A DNA stretch of 64,000 nt from Muriicola sp041358175 (GTDB lineage: Bacteria > Bacteroidota > Bacteroidia > Flavobacteriales > Flavobacteriaceae). Positions within the stretch are counted from its first letter, which is position 1. Each line of letters begins with the position of its first letter. Location: positions 62,001-126,000 of the forward strand of contig NZ_JBGKBE010000005.1 of NCBI RefSeq assembly GCF_041358175.1. Reading direction: 5' to 3'. The notes below the pieces were generated by a model. That model was not told the origin of the DNA. It made no database searches and saw only the letters and a program-made list of their open reading frames with translations. Both the position numbers and the translations under genes were made by a program. Below, one piece after another: positions 17,183 through 25,749 of this stretch.

Positions 17183-18169
17183 GTGACCTTGATCTTTTCT
17201 GGGACTATTACTGCCTTCAATAAATCAAATCCTTCTCAGGCTTTGGCATTTTTGATAACAATCTTGTTATTGATCCAGGTAAATATCCAAGGTCAGGAAT
17301 TCATATCTGACGAAAGAGATACTTTAATTCGGAGTCAGTTAAGGTTAAAACACGACAATGACTTCCTCACCCTAAGTGATCGCTACTATTCTTCAGGGCT
17401 TTTTCTGAGTTATACACGGCGACTGAGATCATCGGTAAGGGAAAATGAGCAGCAGCAACTCTCGCTCACTATGGGACAGGAAATCTTCACCCCTTCTAAT
17501 ATTACAACTACCGATATTTCGCAGCAGGACCGACCTTACGTGGGATTCTCAGGATTACAGGCGAGCTGGTCCAGAGTAAGGGAAAACAGGGCGCTAGAAA
17601 CGAGACTACTCCTTGGCCTTGCCGGAAATAACTCCGGTGCAGGCGGATTTCAGCGCTGGTACCACAATTTTTTGGTAGTATCCGATCCGCCGGTTTGGGT
17701 AGGGGAAATGAACAATAGTTTTCACGCTAACCTGTATCTCAATTTACATCGGGAATGGTGGCTTGCTCCACTCCCCTTTTCTGTTAGCCTGGGTCTGCAG
17801 CCCGAGGTTGCGTTTGGAACAAGGGATCAATACGGCGAAATCAACCTTATCGCTTTTTTCGGGCGGAGAAATCCATTGATGTCGAGCATGGTGTATGAAC
17901 GCATAGGGAGCACGGCAAGGGAAATTTTCATCACCCTTCAGGCTGGCTATAGGAAGGTGTTTTATAATGGCATGTTACAAGGGAACGCCCTCGGAGATGA
18001 TTCAATTTTTCTTATCGATGCCAACGAGAATTTAATTTTTGGAACCTTTAGCGTTCAACACCGATTTCAGAAAAATGAATATCGCTTTAGATACCAAATC
18101 CAGTCGGCTGAAGCGGCGGGAAACAAGTCACATAAGTTCATTACCCTTTCCTATGCCAGAAACTTCTAA
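17183..18169 (+). CDS. LpxR-like lipid A 3'-O-deacylase family outer-membrane protein
   Basis: 328 residues from a GTG; the signal sequence ALAFLITILLLIQVNIQGQ lies 20 residues in, so a start further downstream is possible. LpxR/DUF2219 features are visible: HDNDFLTLSDRYYSSGLFLSY near the N terminus (the Asn-Asp pair and the Ser are active-site residues in Salmonella LpxR), RPYVGF, and RWYHNF with the catalytic-type His. The rest is alternating beta strands ending in aromatic Phe (YARNF), as in a beta-barrel. The family removes 3'-acyloxyacyl chains from lipid A. kdsA elsewhere in this window shows that the cell makes Kdo. Confidence 0.75.
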   Translation: MTLIFSGTITAFNKSNPSQALAFLITILLLIQVNIQGQEFISDERDTLIRSQLRLKHDNDFLTLSDRYYSSGLFLSYTRRLRSSVRENEQQQLSLTMGQEIFTPSNITTTDISQQDRPYVGFSGLQASWSRVRENRALETRLLLGLAGNNSGAGGFQRWYHNFLVVSDPPVWVGEMNNSFHANLYLNLHREWWLAPLPFSVSLGLQPEVAFGTRDQYGEINLIAFFGRRNPLMSSMVYERIGSTAREIFITLQAGYRKVFYNGMLQGNALGDDSIFLIDANENLIFGTFSVQHRFQKNEYRFRYQIQSAEAAGNKSHKFITLSYARNF

Positions 18170-18248
18170 GAAAATAGGGTTGGTCACTTACTTTTTCTTT
18201 TCACAGAAACTACAGAAATTTAGTATTTTTAGCCTGTAAAAATTGTTT

Positions 18249-18614
18249 ATGAAAACCGCAAAGAATCTATTTAGCCTTATTTTACTAGCCTTTTTAACTG
18301 TACAATGTTCAAATGACGAAGGCGATGATACGAATACAGTTATCAGTCCGCCTGTTGCAGATTTTGACGCTTTGGCTACAACCATTCGTGCAGGTACAAG
18401 GGTTCAGTTTGTAAACGGTTCAACAAATGCCACTTCTTTTGAGTGGACTTTCGAGGGTGGAACACCCGGAACCAGTACCGAAGTAGAACCTTCTATTGAA
18501 TATCAGGTTGCAGGAACTTATGACGTTACCCTAACTGCGATAAACAGTGAAGCAGAAAACACCTTATTGCTCGAGAATTTTATCACCGTGGTTGATCCTC
18601 CGGCAGCAAACTGA
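18249..18614 (+). CDS. Small PKD-domain lipoprotein
   Basis: 121 residues from the ATG at 18249 (a TTG two codons earlier is less likely). Lipobox TVQC is followed by an acidic linker (SNDEGDD) and one PKD-like domain with TSFEWTFEGGTPGTS and YQVAGTYDVTLTA. PKD modules bind proteins or carbohydrates at the surface. A lone PKD lipoprotein of this size is probably a surface accessory; its partner is unknown. Confidence 0.75.
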   Translation: MKTAKNLFSLILLAFLTVQCSNDEGDDTNTVISPPVADFDALATTIRAGTRVQFVNGSTNATSFEWTFEGGTPGTSTEVEPSIEYQVAGTYDVTLTAINSEAENTLLLENFITVVDPPAAN

Positions 18615-18853
18615 TCTGATTCTAGAATTTTAGGCCGTATTTTACTCCTTTTTTATGATCATCTTTGTATTGGAATAGATGATATAGGGAATTCTATTTA
18701 CTTGATATACAGGTATTAACATTTAATCAGCATAGATCTCAGATACCTTTCACATTTGTTTAAGTAAATTATATGAAAATATTATGCTAAGTTAGATATG
18801 GCTTATCTGAAATCTTTCCTATCTTTTGGCCTTGATTTTTGAAACGTACTACT

Positions 18854-19075
18854 ATGGACTTACTTAAAAGGGCAGAGACATTTGAAAACTTAAAAATGAG
18901 TCATATGTCTACCAGTGACAGGGTACAGGCATCGAGAGATGCCAAGGCACTGATCCTGGGATTGAACGAGATATACAAAAAAACGAAAGATCCGGAACTT
19001 ATGGATCTTATGAAACGATTGACCGAAAAAAAGCAAAAGATAGAAAAGCGGATCAAAGGATCTCCGGTGATCTAG
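18854..19075 (+). CDS. Small helical hypothetical protein
   Basis: 73 residues from the ATG at 18854 (a TTG at 18839 would add five). Soluble, helical and basic toward the C terminus (RLTEKKQKIEKRIKG). I do not recognise the family. It ends 55 bases before a clear terminator and is followed by yegP. Confidence 0.55.
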   Translation: MDLLKRAETFENLKMSHMSTSDRVQASRDAKALILGLNEIYKKTKDPELMDLMKRLTEKKQKIEKRIKGSPVI

Positions 19076-19129
19076 CAATCCAACTTCTCTTGTTCCTCAG
19101 AGAAAATCGTAAAAAATTGATAATGATTT

Positions 19130-19161
19130 AATAATCCACAGTAAGATGTGGATTATTTTTT
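19130..19161 (+). terminator. Intrinsic terminator upstream of yegP
   Basis: Stem AATAATCCACA / TGTGGATTATT with loop GTAAGA and a following T-tract. Confidence 0.85.
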
Positions 19162-19193
19162 GTCATATTCCTAAAAAATTTAGTTTTAAGTGT

Positions 19194-19201
19194 TAATTTT
19201 G
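19194..19201 (+). promoter_or_regulatory. -7 box of the yegP promoter
   Basis: TAATTTTG is a perfect TAnnTTTG; transcription near 19208 would give a 15-base leader to the ATG at 19223. Confidence 0.45.
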
Positions 19202-19222
19202 AGAAAATAAAAATATTTCAAA

Positions 19223-19552
19223 ATGGGCAAATTCGAGATTAAAAAAGACAAATCAGGTCAATTCCGATTCAATCTTAAGGCAGGTAACGGACAAGTTATC
19301 TTGAGCAGTGAAGCATATAAGACCAAATCGGCCTGCGAAAATGGCATTGAATCTGTTAGAAAAAATTCTAAGAACGACTCTATGTTCGAGCGAAAAGTCG
19401 CTAAAAACGGAAAACCGTATTTTGGCCTGAAAGCCTCTAACGGGCAGGAGATAGGAGCGAGTCAGATGTATGCTTCCGCATCCTCCATGGCTAGTGGTAT
19501 TGCTTCAGTAAAAAAGAATGCTCCTTCGGCAAAAGTGGTAGATAATTCATAA
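19223..19552 (+). CDS. yegP: YegP family protein (tandem DUF1508)
   Basis: 109 residues made of two DUF1508 repeats: KFEIKKDKSGQFRFNLKAGNG and FERKVAKNGKPYFGLKASNG, each followed by a S-x-x-Y-x-x-x-S-x-x-x-x-GI helix. The fold is known from YegP structures but its function is not. It has its own promoter box and a terminator on each side, so it is monocistronic. Confidence 0.9.
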   Translation: MGKFEIKKDKSGQFRFNLKAGNGQVILSSEAYKTKSACENGIESVRKNSKNDSMFERKVAKNGKPYFGLKASNGQEIGASQMYASASSMASGIASVKKNAPSAKVVDNS

Positions 19553-19595
19553 ACACTGAGCGCTTATTATCTAACCCTGAAATTAATCAGGGAAG

Positions 19596-19623
19596 AAAGG
19601 ACAACATCTGTTGTCCTTTTTTT
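19596..19623 (+). terminator. Intrinsic terminator of yegP
   Basis: Stem AAAGGACAAC / GTTGTCCTTT, loop ATCT, followed by T residues. Confidence 0.9.
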
Positions 19624-19656
19624 GTGATTTACTACCTTTAAAGTAAGAAGCAAGGA

Positions 19657-21030
19657 GTGTATTGTATTATAGACATTGAAACCACAGGAAACGGGATCAA
19701 AGGCAATAAGATCACCGAGATCGCTATATTTAAATTCAATGGAAAACAGATTACCGAAGAATTTACTTCCCTGGTTAATCCCGAATGTGAGATACCGCCA
19801 TTTATTACCGGACTTACAGGTATAGACAATGATACCGTCCGAAATGCCCCTCTGTTACAAGATATTGCTGAAGATATCCTACGGATCACCGAAGGCTGTA
19901 TTTTTGTTGCTCATAGTGTCAACTTCGATTATAATGTAATCCGGAATGAATTTGAACAGCTGGGCATCAACTTCGTGAGGAAAAAGTTGTGTACAGTACG
20001 TCTTTCAAGGGCCGTATTTCCAGGGTATCGATCGTATAGTCTGGGTAAACTCTGTAGCTCCCTCGGGGTATCCCTTGAAAACAGACACCGCGCAAGAGGT
20101 GATGCCCATGCTACGGTTCTTTTGTTTTCGAAAATTTTAAAAACTGAAGGAATCGATATTACACTAAAAAAGTTCCTGAATGCAAGATCCCAGGAAGCAA
20201 CCCTTCCTCCTTCATTACCCAAAGCACAATATATCAGGCTACCTCAAAAGCCCGGCGTTTATTATTTTAAAAATAATAAAGGAGAAGTTATATATACTGG
20301 CAAAGCAAAAAACATAAAAAAAAGGGTCTTGAGCCATTTTTATGATAAAAGTGAAAAGGAAATAAAAATGTGCCGGGCAACCCGGACAATCGATTTTGAA
20401 TTATCAGGAAATGAACTCGTAGCCCTTTTGATGGAAAACCATGCAATCAAAAAACTATATCCCCTTTATAACAGGGCTCAGAAAAGGAAGGTGCCAAGGA
20501 TTGCTATTTTTTCATATGAAGACAGGGATGGAATTTTACACCTAGCTTTTTCAAAAATCAATAGTGTACCTCAGCCTTTAACCACCTTGTATTCGCTTAC
20601 TGAAAGCAGGGAATTCCTGGAACAGATTTGTGCTAAATTTGAATTATGCGCCAAATATTGCCATCTCCAGGATGGTGTTGCTCAATGCAGCCATTTCCGA
20701 CTTGGACCTTGTTCAGGAATTTGCCGAGGAAAAGAAAATATAATTGAATACAATTTAAAAGTACAGAAAGCCATTGACTATGTCACTTCTGAACGGGAAA
20801 ATTTTATAATCAAAGAGCAAGGGAGGAATCCGGAGGAAGATGCACTGGTAGTAGTTCGCGATGGATTGTATTGCGGGTATGGATTTATCCCCAAGGACCT
20901 GCAAATTTCATCGCTGGAAGATGTAATGGCCTATGTTACACCCCAAACAGAAACTCTTGAAGCTAGGCGCCTTATAAGTTCGTATACTTTCAGAAACCAA
21001 AACAAAGTACTTCTGATAGGGCAAGAATAA
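19657..21030 (+). CDS. DnaQ-type exonuclease fused to a UvrC/Cho-type GIY-YIG nuclease
   Basis: 457 residues from a GTG. Residues 1-165 are a DEDDh 3'-5' exonuclease: DIETTG (5-10), HSVNFDYNVIRNEF and HRARGDAHAT supply the acidic residues and catalytic His. Residues about 195-280 form a UvrC-like GIY-YIG domain (PGVYYFKNNKGEVIYTGKAKNIKKR). A Cys-containing segment follows (FELCAKYC, CSHFRLGPCSGIC). The same order of epsilon exonuclease and Cho-like nuclease is known in bacterial fusion proteins and suggests a repair enzyme that nicks DNA and trims it. The UvrB-binding UVR motif and RNase-H-like domain of UvrC are absent. Confidence 0.85.
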   Translation: MYCIIDIETTGNGIKGNKITEIAIFKFNGKQITEEFTSLVNPECEIPPFITGLTGIDNDTVRNAPLLQDIAEDILRITEGCIFVAHSVNFDYNVIRNEFEQLGINFVRKKLCTVRLSRAVFPGYRSYSLGKLCSSLGVSLENRHRARGDAHATVLLFSKILKTEGIDITLKKFLNARSQEATLPPSLPKAQYIRLPQKPGVYYFKNNKGEVIYTGKAKNIKKRVLSHFYDKSEKEIKMCRATRTIDFELSGNELVALLMENHAIKKLYPLYNRAQKRKVPRIAIFSYEDRDGILHLAFSKINSVPQPLTTLYSLTESREFLEQICAKFELCAKYCHLQDGVAQCSHFRLGPCSGICRGKENIIEYNLKVQKAIDYVTSERENFIIKEQGRNPEEDALVVVRDGLYCGYGFIPKDLQISSLEDVMAYVTPQTETLEARRLISSYTFRNQNKVLLIGQE

Positions 21031-21045
21031 AGAGGTATTCAGTTA

Positions 21046-21144
21046 TTATTTCTTGTTGAATTCCCGATACATTCTTACGACAAAAACCATCCAGATCAGG
21101 AAGATAAAAGCGACGAATATGGAATATGCAAGTATAAAATCCAT
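21046..21144 (-). CDS. 32-residue single-pass membrane microprotein
   Basis: Its ATG (21144-21142) overlaps the TGA of the upstream 60-codon gene as TGATG, a coupling signal. The product is one membrane helix (ILAYSIFVAFIFLIWMVFVV) followed by a positively charged end (RMYREFNKK). No family recognised. It converges on the exonuclease fusion with 15 bases between stops. Confidence 0.55.
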   Translation of the reverse strand: MDFILAYSIFVAFIFLIWMVFVVRMYREFNKK

Positions 21145-21326
21145 CACTTCCTGTATTTAAAATAGTTCATAAATCCAAGGATGGTAGGCGCCCAGAAGGC
21201 TATAAAAATGGCATCGAGCTTATTCCCGGTAAGGTAAAGGTATTCAGAGACCACTATGATAGAGAGAACACAAAGGAGCAGAATAATATTGATTACCCCT
21301 ACACTCTGAACAAAGTTTTTCAACAT
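21144..21326 (-). CDS. 60-residue two-pass membrane protein
   Basis: Two hydrophobic segments (INIILLLCVLSIIVVSEYLY and DAIFIAFWAPTILGFMNYF) joined by a short polar turn (LTGNKL), ending in KYRK. The SEYLYLxGxKLxAIFxxxWAPTILG pattern looks like a small conserved Bacteroidota membrane protein from memory. Its stop overlaps the start of the following microprotein, so the pair is probably translated together. Confidence 0.65.
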   Translation of the reverse strand: MLKNFVQSVGVINIILLLCVLSIIVVSEYLYLTGNKLDAIFIAFWAPTILGFMNYFKYRK

Positions 21327-21499
21327 TCCTGTTAGTTATTTAAAATAAAAATACACAAATTCCCTTTCTACTGAAGTGGGTTAGTAGAAATAATTCAAAA
21401 TAACCAAATAGAGAGAAACAATGAGTTAACCCCAACATTAAAGAGTTGGGGTATCAGGCAAAAAATTGATTGAGGGCTGGCAGAGATTCCGTATAACTT

Positions 21500-21709
21500 T
21501 CATTTACTTTTCACAGCACATGTATTAAGGCCAAAAATCCCATAGAGTGGACAAAAACCAATCAGACTTGTAAAAAGAAAAATTGCTGTGATCGTCAGGA
21601 GAACATATGAATACATTCCGGTTACAACTTCGTAATAAACCAAAGCACCCGCTACTAAAGCCACAACTACTCTGATCAGTTTATCTAAGACACCCATATT
21701 CTTTTTCAT
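21500..21709 (-). CDS. DUF2892 (YgaP-like) membrane protein
   Basis: 69 residues with MGVLDKLIRVVVALVAGALV, a second membrane segment, and the family ending IGFCPLYGIFGLNTC. DUF2892 is fused to rhodanese in YgaP, and here it follows a rhodanese-containing persulfide dioxygenase on the same strand, suggesting it belongs to that sulfur module. The two Cys residues in the C-terminal loop are typical of the family. Confidence 0.85.
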   Translation of the reverse strand: MKKNMGVLDKLIRVVVALVAGALVYYEVVTGMYSYVLLTITAIFLFTSLIGFCPLYGIFGLNTCAVKSK

Positions 21710-21720
21710 CTGAATTGGTT

Positions 21721-21810
21721 TTAAGTTAGTCTATGTACGAGCTGAACCACCAGGTATATTAAACCCAGACAAAGGATACATACTCCGACAAATTTCAATG
21801 CCCGTTTCAA
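21721..21810 (-). CDS. Possible 29-codon membrane microprotein between the sulfur genes
   Basis: From a TTG near 21810 the frame reads LKRALKFVGVCILCLGLIYLVVQLVHRLT: a basic start, one membrane helix and a basic end, the topology of a real small membrane protein. There is no ATG and the frame is short, so it may be chance. It lies between the dioxygenase-rhodanese gene and the DUF2892 gene. Confidence 0.25.
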   Translation of the reverse strand: MKRALKFVGVCILCLGLIYLVVQLVHRLT

Positions 21811-21860
21811 TTTTACTAACCTAAGGTAATTCAGCCAATTAAGGCGTCAAATGATTTCAA

Positions 21861-23270
21861 TCATAGGGTTGTAGGACATACGTAATCTGTAAGTTCCATT
21901 CCCGCCTCTTTCATGGCATCAAAACCTCCGCCAATATCAATCAGATTATGAACACCCCTGCTCTTCAGAATGGAAGCTGCTATCACTGATCGGTAACCTC
22001 CCGCACAATGAAGGTAAAAAGGTTGTTCAGCAGGAAAAGTATTTAAATGTTCATTGATGTTGTCCAAGGGAGTATTTTCTGAGCCTACCAAATGTTCAGA
22101 GAGGTATTCCGTTTCTTTCCTCACATCAAACACCGGGGCCGATTCATCGGCTAATTGCTTTTTGAGATCTGCAGCAGGTTCAGAAACAATGGTATCGGTA
22201 TCTTTTCCAGCCTTTACCCAACTTTCGAATCCTCCTTTTAAAAAACCGAGGGTACGGTCGAATCCAACTCTCGATAAACGGGTAACTGCTTCTTCTTCCT
22301 GGCCCTCAGGTGTCACCAAAAGCAAGGGCTGATTCACATCGGCGATCAAGGCCCCCACCCAGGGGGCAAAATCACCATTTAACCCGATAAAAATTGATCT
22401 GGGAATATGTCCTTTTACAAATTCCTGTTGGGTTCTGACATCGAGTACAACCGCTTCGGTCTCATTTGCCAGGTTTTCGAACTCATCAGGGGTCAATGCC
22501 TTGGTGCCCCTTTTAAGAACATCCCCTATATCTTCGTAGCCTTCCTTGTTCATTTTTACATTCAGTGGGAAGTATTTAGGAGGGGGAAGCAGGCCTTCTG
22601 TCACCTCCTGAATAAACTCCTCCTTACTCATATCAGCCCGAAGGGCGTAATTTACTTTCTTCTGATTTCCAAGGGTGTCTACTGTCTCCTTCATCATATT
22701 TTTTCCACACGCAGAACCTGCTCCATGTGCTGGATATACAATAACATCATCGGCCAAAGGCATAATCTTGGTTCTCAGACTATCGTACAACAATCCGGCA
22801 AGATCCTCCTGTGTCATATGTGCCGCTTTCTGAGCAAGATCAGGCCTTCCTACATCTCCCAGGAAAAGGGTATCCCCGGAAAATATTGCCACATCCTTGC
22901 CCTTTGAATCTTTTAAAAGGTAGGTAGTACTCTCCATAGTGTGTCCCGGAGTATGCAAAACTTTAATTGTTAATTCACCAAGTTTAAATTCCTCTCCGTC
23001 TTTTGCTATATAGGCATCGAAGGTGGGGTCTGCTTTCGGTCCATAGACAATGGGGGCATCTGTTTCTTTAGCCAGCGTTACATGTCCACTCACAAAATCG
23101 GCATGAAAGTGAGTTTCAAATACGAATTTTATTTTAGCCTTATCCTTTTCCGCTCTTTTAATATAAGGGGAAACCTCCCTGAGAGGGTCTATAATGGCCG
23201 CCTCTCCCTTGCTCTCAATGTAATAAGCACCCTGAGCCAGGCATCCTGTATAAATCTGTTCTATAGTCAT
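21861..23270 (-). CDS. Persulfide dioxygenase-type MBL hydrolase fused to two rhodanese domains
   Basis: 469 residues. The N-terminal metallo-beta-lactamase domain has THFHADFVSGH (His54, His56, Asp58), TPGHT and FSGDTLFLGDVGRPDL, the signature of ETHE1-like persulfide dioxygenases, which oxidise glutathione persulfide to sulfite. Rhodanese domain 1 (about 270-360) keeps the fold (VLDVRTQQEFVKGHIP) but has VTPEGQ where the active-site Cys loop should be. Rhodanese domain 2 (about 375-465) has an intact loop HCAGGYRS. Fusion couples sulfur transfer to oxidation. It sits in a run with sulP and a Crp/Fnr regulator and has its own -7 box. Confidence 0.9.
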   Translation of the reverse strand: MTIEQIYTGCLAQGAYYIESKGEAAIIDPLREVSPYIKRAEKDKAKIKFVFETHFHADFVSGHVTLAKETDAPIVYGPKADPTFDAYIAKDGEEFKLGELTIKVLHTPGHTMESTTYLLKDSKGKDVAIFSGDTLFLGDVGRPDLAQKAAHMTQEDLAGLLYDSLRTKIMPLADDVIVYPAHGAGSACGKNMMKETVDTLGNQKKVNYALRADMSKEEFIQEVTEGLLPPPKYFPLNVKMNKEGYEDIGDVLKRGTKALTPDEFENLANETEAVVLDVRTQQEFVKGHIPRSIFIGLNGDFAPWVGALIADVNQPLLLVTPEGQEEEAVTRLSRVGFDRTLGFLKGGFESWVKAGKDTDTIVSEPAADLKKQLADESAPVFDVRKETEYLSEHLVGSENTPLDNINEHLNTFPAEQPFYLHCAGGYRSVIAASILKSRGVHNLIDIGGGFDAMKEAGMELTDYVCPTTL

Positions 23271-23294
23271 AGTCTTTTTTGTTTAATTTCTTCG

Positions 23295-23302
23295 CAAAAA
23301 TA
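23295..23302 (-). promoter_or_regulatory. -7 box before the persulfide dioxygenase gene
   Basis: Reverse strand TATTTTTG fits TAnnTTTG; the leader to the ATG at 23270 would be about 18 bases. No clear -33 element at the right distance. Confidence 0.35.
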
Positions 23303-23314
23303 AGGCAATATCCC

Positions 23315-25060
23315 CTAGCTTGAGTAACCCTTGTTACCAAGCGAATTCCTTTGTAAGGCTACTTTATCCTGAATTTCCGACTTTTTTGCCGGATCATCAA
23401 AAAATGAAACAGCTTCCCGTGTCTCCACAAAAAGACACTCTTTTGGCAATAATTCCATAAGTCCGCTTGAGAACAAAATATCCCTTGTAGGCCCAATGGC
23501 GCCAGCAATATAGAAGTGGATCCCCCTTTCATACATCACCTCAATGAGATTTCGCAACATATGAGCTGCCGAGGAATCTATGTAATTTATCGCCTCTGCA
23601 TTTAGGATCACCGCTTTTAGTTCCGGGCCTTTCTGATCAATAAGGTTGAGGAGGCGCGACTTAAAAAATCCTGAGTTTCCAAAATATAACTGAGCATCAA
23701 AACGTACAATTAGTAAATCATTTCTTACCAAAGCATCAGATTCAAACCTCCTTATATTTCTGTAGTAAGGAGTGCCTTTTATATTTGCCAGGACAGCAAA
23801 ATGTGGATTGGAAGTTCTATAGACCATCAGGAGCAGCGAAATCACCACCCCGACGATAATTCCCTCCATGATTCCAATAAAAATAGTAATTGCGAAGGTA
23901 GCCAGAAGGACAAAAAACTCATCTTTTCTGTATTTCCATAATTCACGGGCGTACTTAAAATCGATTAAATTATATACCGATACCATAATTATAGCAGCCA
24001 AAGATGCTTTAGGCAAGTAATAAAGTAAAGGTGTCAGGTAAAGCAAAGTGAGAAGTACGATTAACGCTGTGACAAGAGTTGCCAGATTCGTTTTTGATTT
24101 TGCTTCATAGTAAATAGCTGACCTTGAAAAGCTCGCTGTAACCGGGTAGGATTGAAAGAGTGAACCCGTCATATTTGAAAGTCCCAATGCCACAAGTTCC
24201 TTATTTGCATCGAGCTGATCTCTATTCATCCTATCCTCAATTCCCTTGGCTATAGAAATTGTTTCCAGATATCCGATCAGGGATAAAGTAAGGGCGATGG
24301 GCCACAACTGCATAATAGAATTGAGCGATACCGATGGCAGGACTACTTCCGGCAAACCCTTAGGAATTTCCCCTACAATATCTACGCCTTTATCGACCCA
24401 TTGAAAAAGATATACGCTAAGGATAGCCAGAATTACCACTATTAAAATATACGGCAGCTTCTTATTCAATCTTTTTAATACTATGATAAGAAGGATTCCT
24501 ATCAGCCCTATTCCCAAATCGTAAGGATTTAATTCTGCCATTTTCTCTAAGGCATTCCAGATGATGGCATGCAATTGGTTACTCCCTTCGATATCGGTCC
24601 CCAGCAGGTATTTTAACTGACTAAACATTATGATCAATGCAGCTCCGGAAGTAAAGCCGCTTATGACGGGCTTCGATAGAAAATTCACAAGGAATCCCAT
24701 CCTCAGCAACCCGAGTAAAAACTGAAAAGCCCCTACCATAAAAGCCAGCAAAATAGCCATGGCTATATAATTTTCGGGACCTACAGAGGCGATAGCTCCC
24801 AGACCTGCCGCAACAAGAAGCGAATCCATTGCCACCGGGCCTATTCCCAGAGATCTCGAGGTACCAAAAAAAGTATAGATCAGCAAAGGTACCATGGAAG
24901 CGTAAAGGCCGTACACAGCAGGTAATCCGGCAATAAGAGCATAGGCGAGGCCTTGAGGAATTAATACAATGGCCACGGTGAGTCCGGCCAACAGATCTTT
25001 AGGCAGGAATGACCATCTATACTTCCTGATCCAGGCTGTAAATGGAAATATATTATGCAT
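23315..25060 (-). CDS. SulP-family anion transporter with STAS domain
   Basis: 581 residues: 10-12 membrane segments from PKDLLAGLTVAIVLIPQGLAYA to about residue 415, then a cytosolic STAS domain (about 440-555; VILNAEAINYIDSSAAHML is its conserved loop). SulP proteins carry sulfate, bicarbonate or other anions. Placement between a Crp/Fnr regulator and the persulfide dioxygenase favours sulfate or sulfite movement, for instance export of dioxygenase product, but direction and substrate are inference. About 27 bases separate it from the regulator gene. Confidence 0.9.
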   Translation of the reverse strand: MHNIFPFTAWIRKYRWSFLPKDLLAGLTVAIVLIPQGLAYALIAGLPAVYGLYASMVPLLIYTFFGTSRSLGIGPVAMDSLLVAAGLGAIASVGPENYIAMAILLAFMVGAFQFLLGLLRMGFLVNFLSKPVISGFTSGAALIIMFSQLKYLLGTDIEGSNQLHAIIWNALEKMAELNPYDLGIGLIGILLIIVLKRLNKKLPYILIVVILAILSVYLFQWVDKGVDIVGEIPKGLPEVVLPSVSLNSIMQLWPIALTLSLIGYLETISIAKGIEDRMNRDQLDANKELVALGLSNMTGSLFQSYPVTASFSRSAIYYEAKSKTNLATLVTALIVLLTLLYLTPLLYYLPKASLAAIIMVSVYNLIDFKYARELWKYRKDEFFVLLATFAITIFIGIMEGIIVGVVISLLLMVYRTSNPHFAVLANIKGTPYYRNIRRFESDALVRNDLLIVRFDAQLYFGNSGFFKSRLLNLIDQKGPELKAVILNAEAINYIDSSAAHMLRNLIEVMYERGIHFYIAGAIGPTRDILFSSGLMELLPKECLFVETREAVSFFDDPAKKSEIQDKVALQRNSLGNKGYSS

Positions 25061-25087
25061 TTCTAATAGTAATCACTTGCTATGGAA

Positions 25088-25747
25088 TCATAGCGAATTG
25101 ATCTTTATATGGCTGCGCTGAAGGTCAATGATCCCTTCTCGTTCCATCTTTTTTAATACCCGTGAGATTACGACTCTGGACGTATGTAGGTCCGCTGCAA
25201 TTTCCTGGTGTGTCGCGTGGATAACATCATTGTGATTTACCATGGCCTTATCCCTGAGGTATTTTAACACCCGTTCGTCCATGTTCATAAAGGCAAGAGT
25301 ATCTACAGTTTCAAGTAATTCTTCCATTCTGTTATTGTAACTATCCAGAATGAATGCCCTCCAACTCCTGTATTTACCCATCCAGTCCTCCATTTTTTCC
25401 ACAGGAATCATCAGCAGGTCCACATCAGACTCGGCCACCGCCCTGATCTTACTCGTCCCTTTTTTTACACAGCAGGATAGTGTCATTGCGCAGGTATCAC
25501 CCTTTTCAATAAAATACAGAAGAAGGTCTTCTCCTGCCTCATCCTCTCGCATGATTTTAATCGCCCCACTGATTATCAAAGGCATAAAAGTGATAGAATC
25601 TCCAATATCGATAAGATAATTCCCCTGTTTCACATTTTGAAGTTTCCCTGTGGTAAATATTTCTTCCAGCAGTTCATCCTCGAATAAATACCCGTAGAGT
25701 TCCTTGAGAAGTTCAAGGTCTAATTCTATTTTGTTCTGGTTGTCCAT
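25088..25747 (-). CDS. Crp/Fnr-family transcriptional regulator
   Basis: 219 residues: an N-terminal cyclic-nucleotide-binding-like barrel (about 30-125), dimerisation helix, and a C-terminal winged helix-turn-helix (THQEIAADLHTSRVVISRVLKKMEREGII). The effector site has Cys86 and the adjacent pair Cys92-Cys93 (DTCAMTLSCCVKKG), so redox or sulfane-sulfur sensing is possible; canonical cAMP-binding Arg/Ser residues are not obvious. It is first in order before sulP and the dioxygenase-rhodanese gene and probably controls them. Confidence 0.88.
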   Translation of the reverse strand: MDNQNKIELDLELLKELYGYLFEDELLEEIFTTGKLQNVKQGNYLIDIGDSITFMPLIISGAIKIMREDEAGEDLLLYFIEKGDTCAMTLSCCVKKGTSKIRAVAESDVDLLMIPVEKMEDWMGKYRSWRAFILDSYNNRMEELLETVDTLAFMNMDERVLKYLRDKAMVNHNDVIHATHQEIAADLHTSRVVISRVLKKMEREGIIDLQRSHIKINSL

Positions 25748-25749
25748 TG

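Noticed and set aside
22407..22907. 166-codon forward frame
   Set aside because: Antisense to the persulfide dioxygenase gene, with no recognisable domain.
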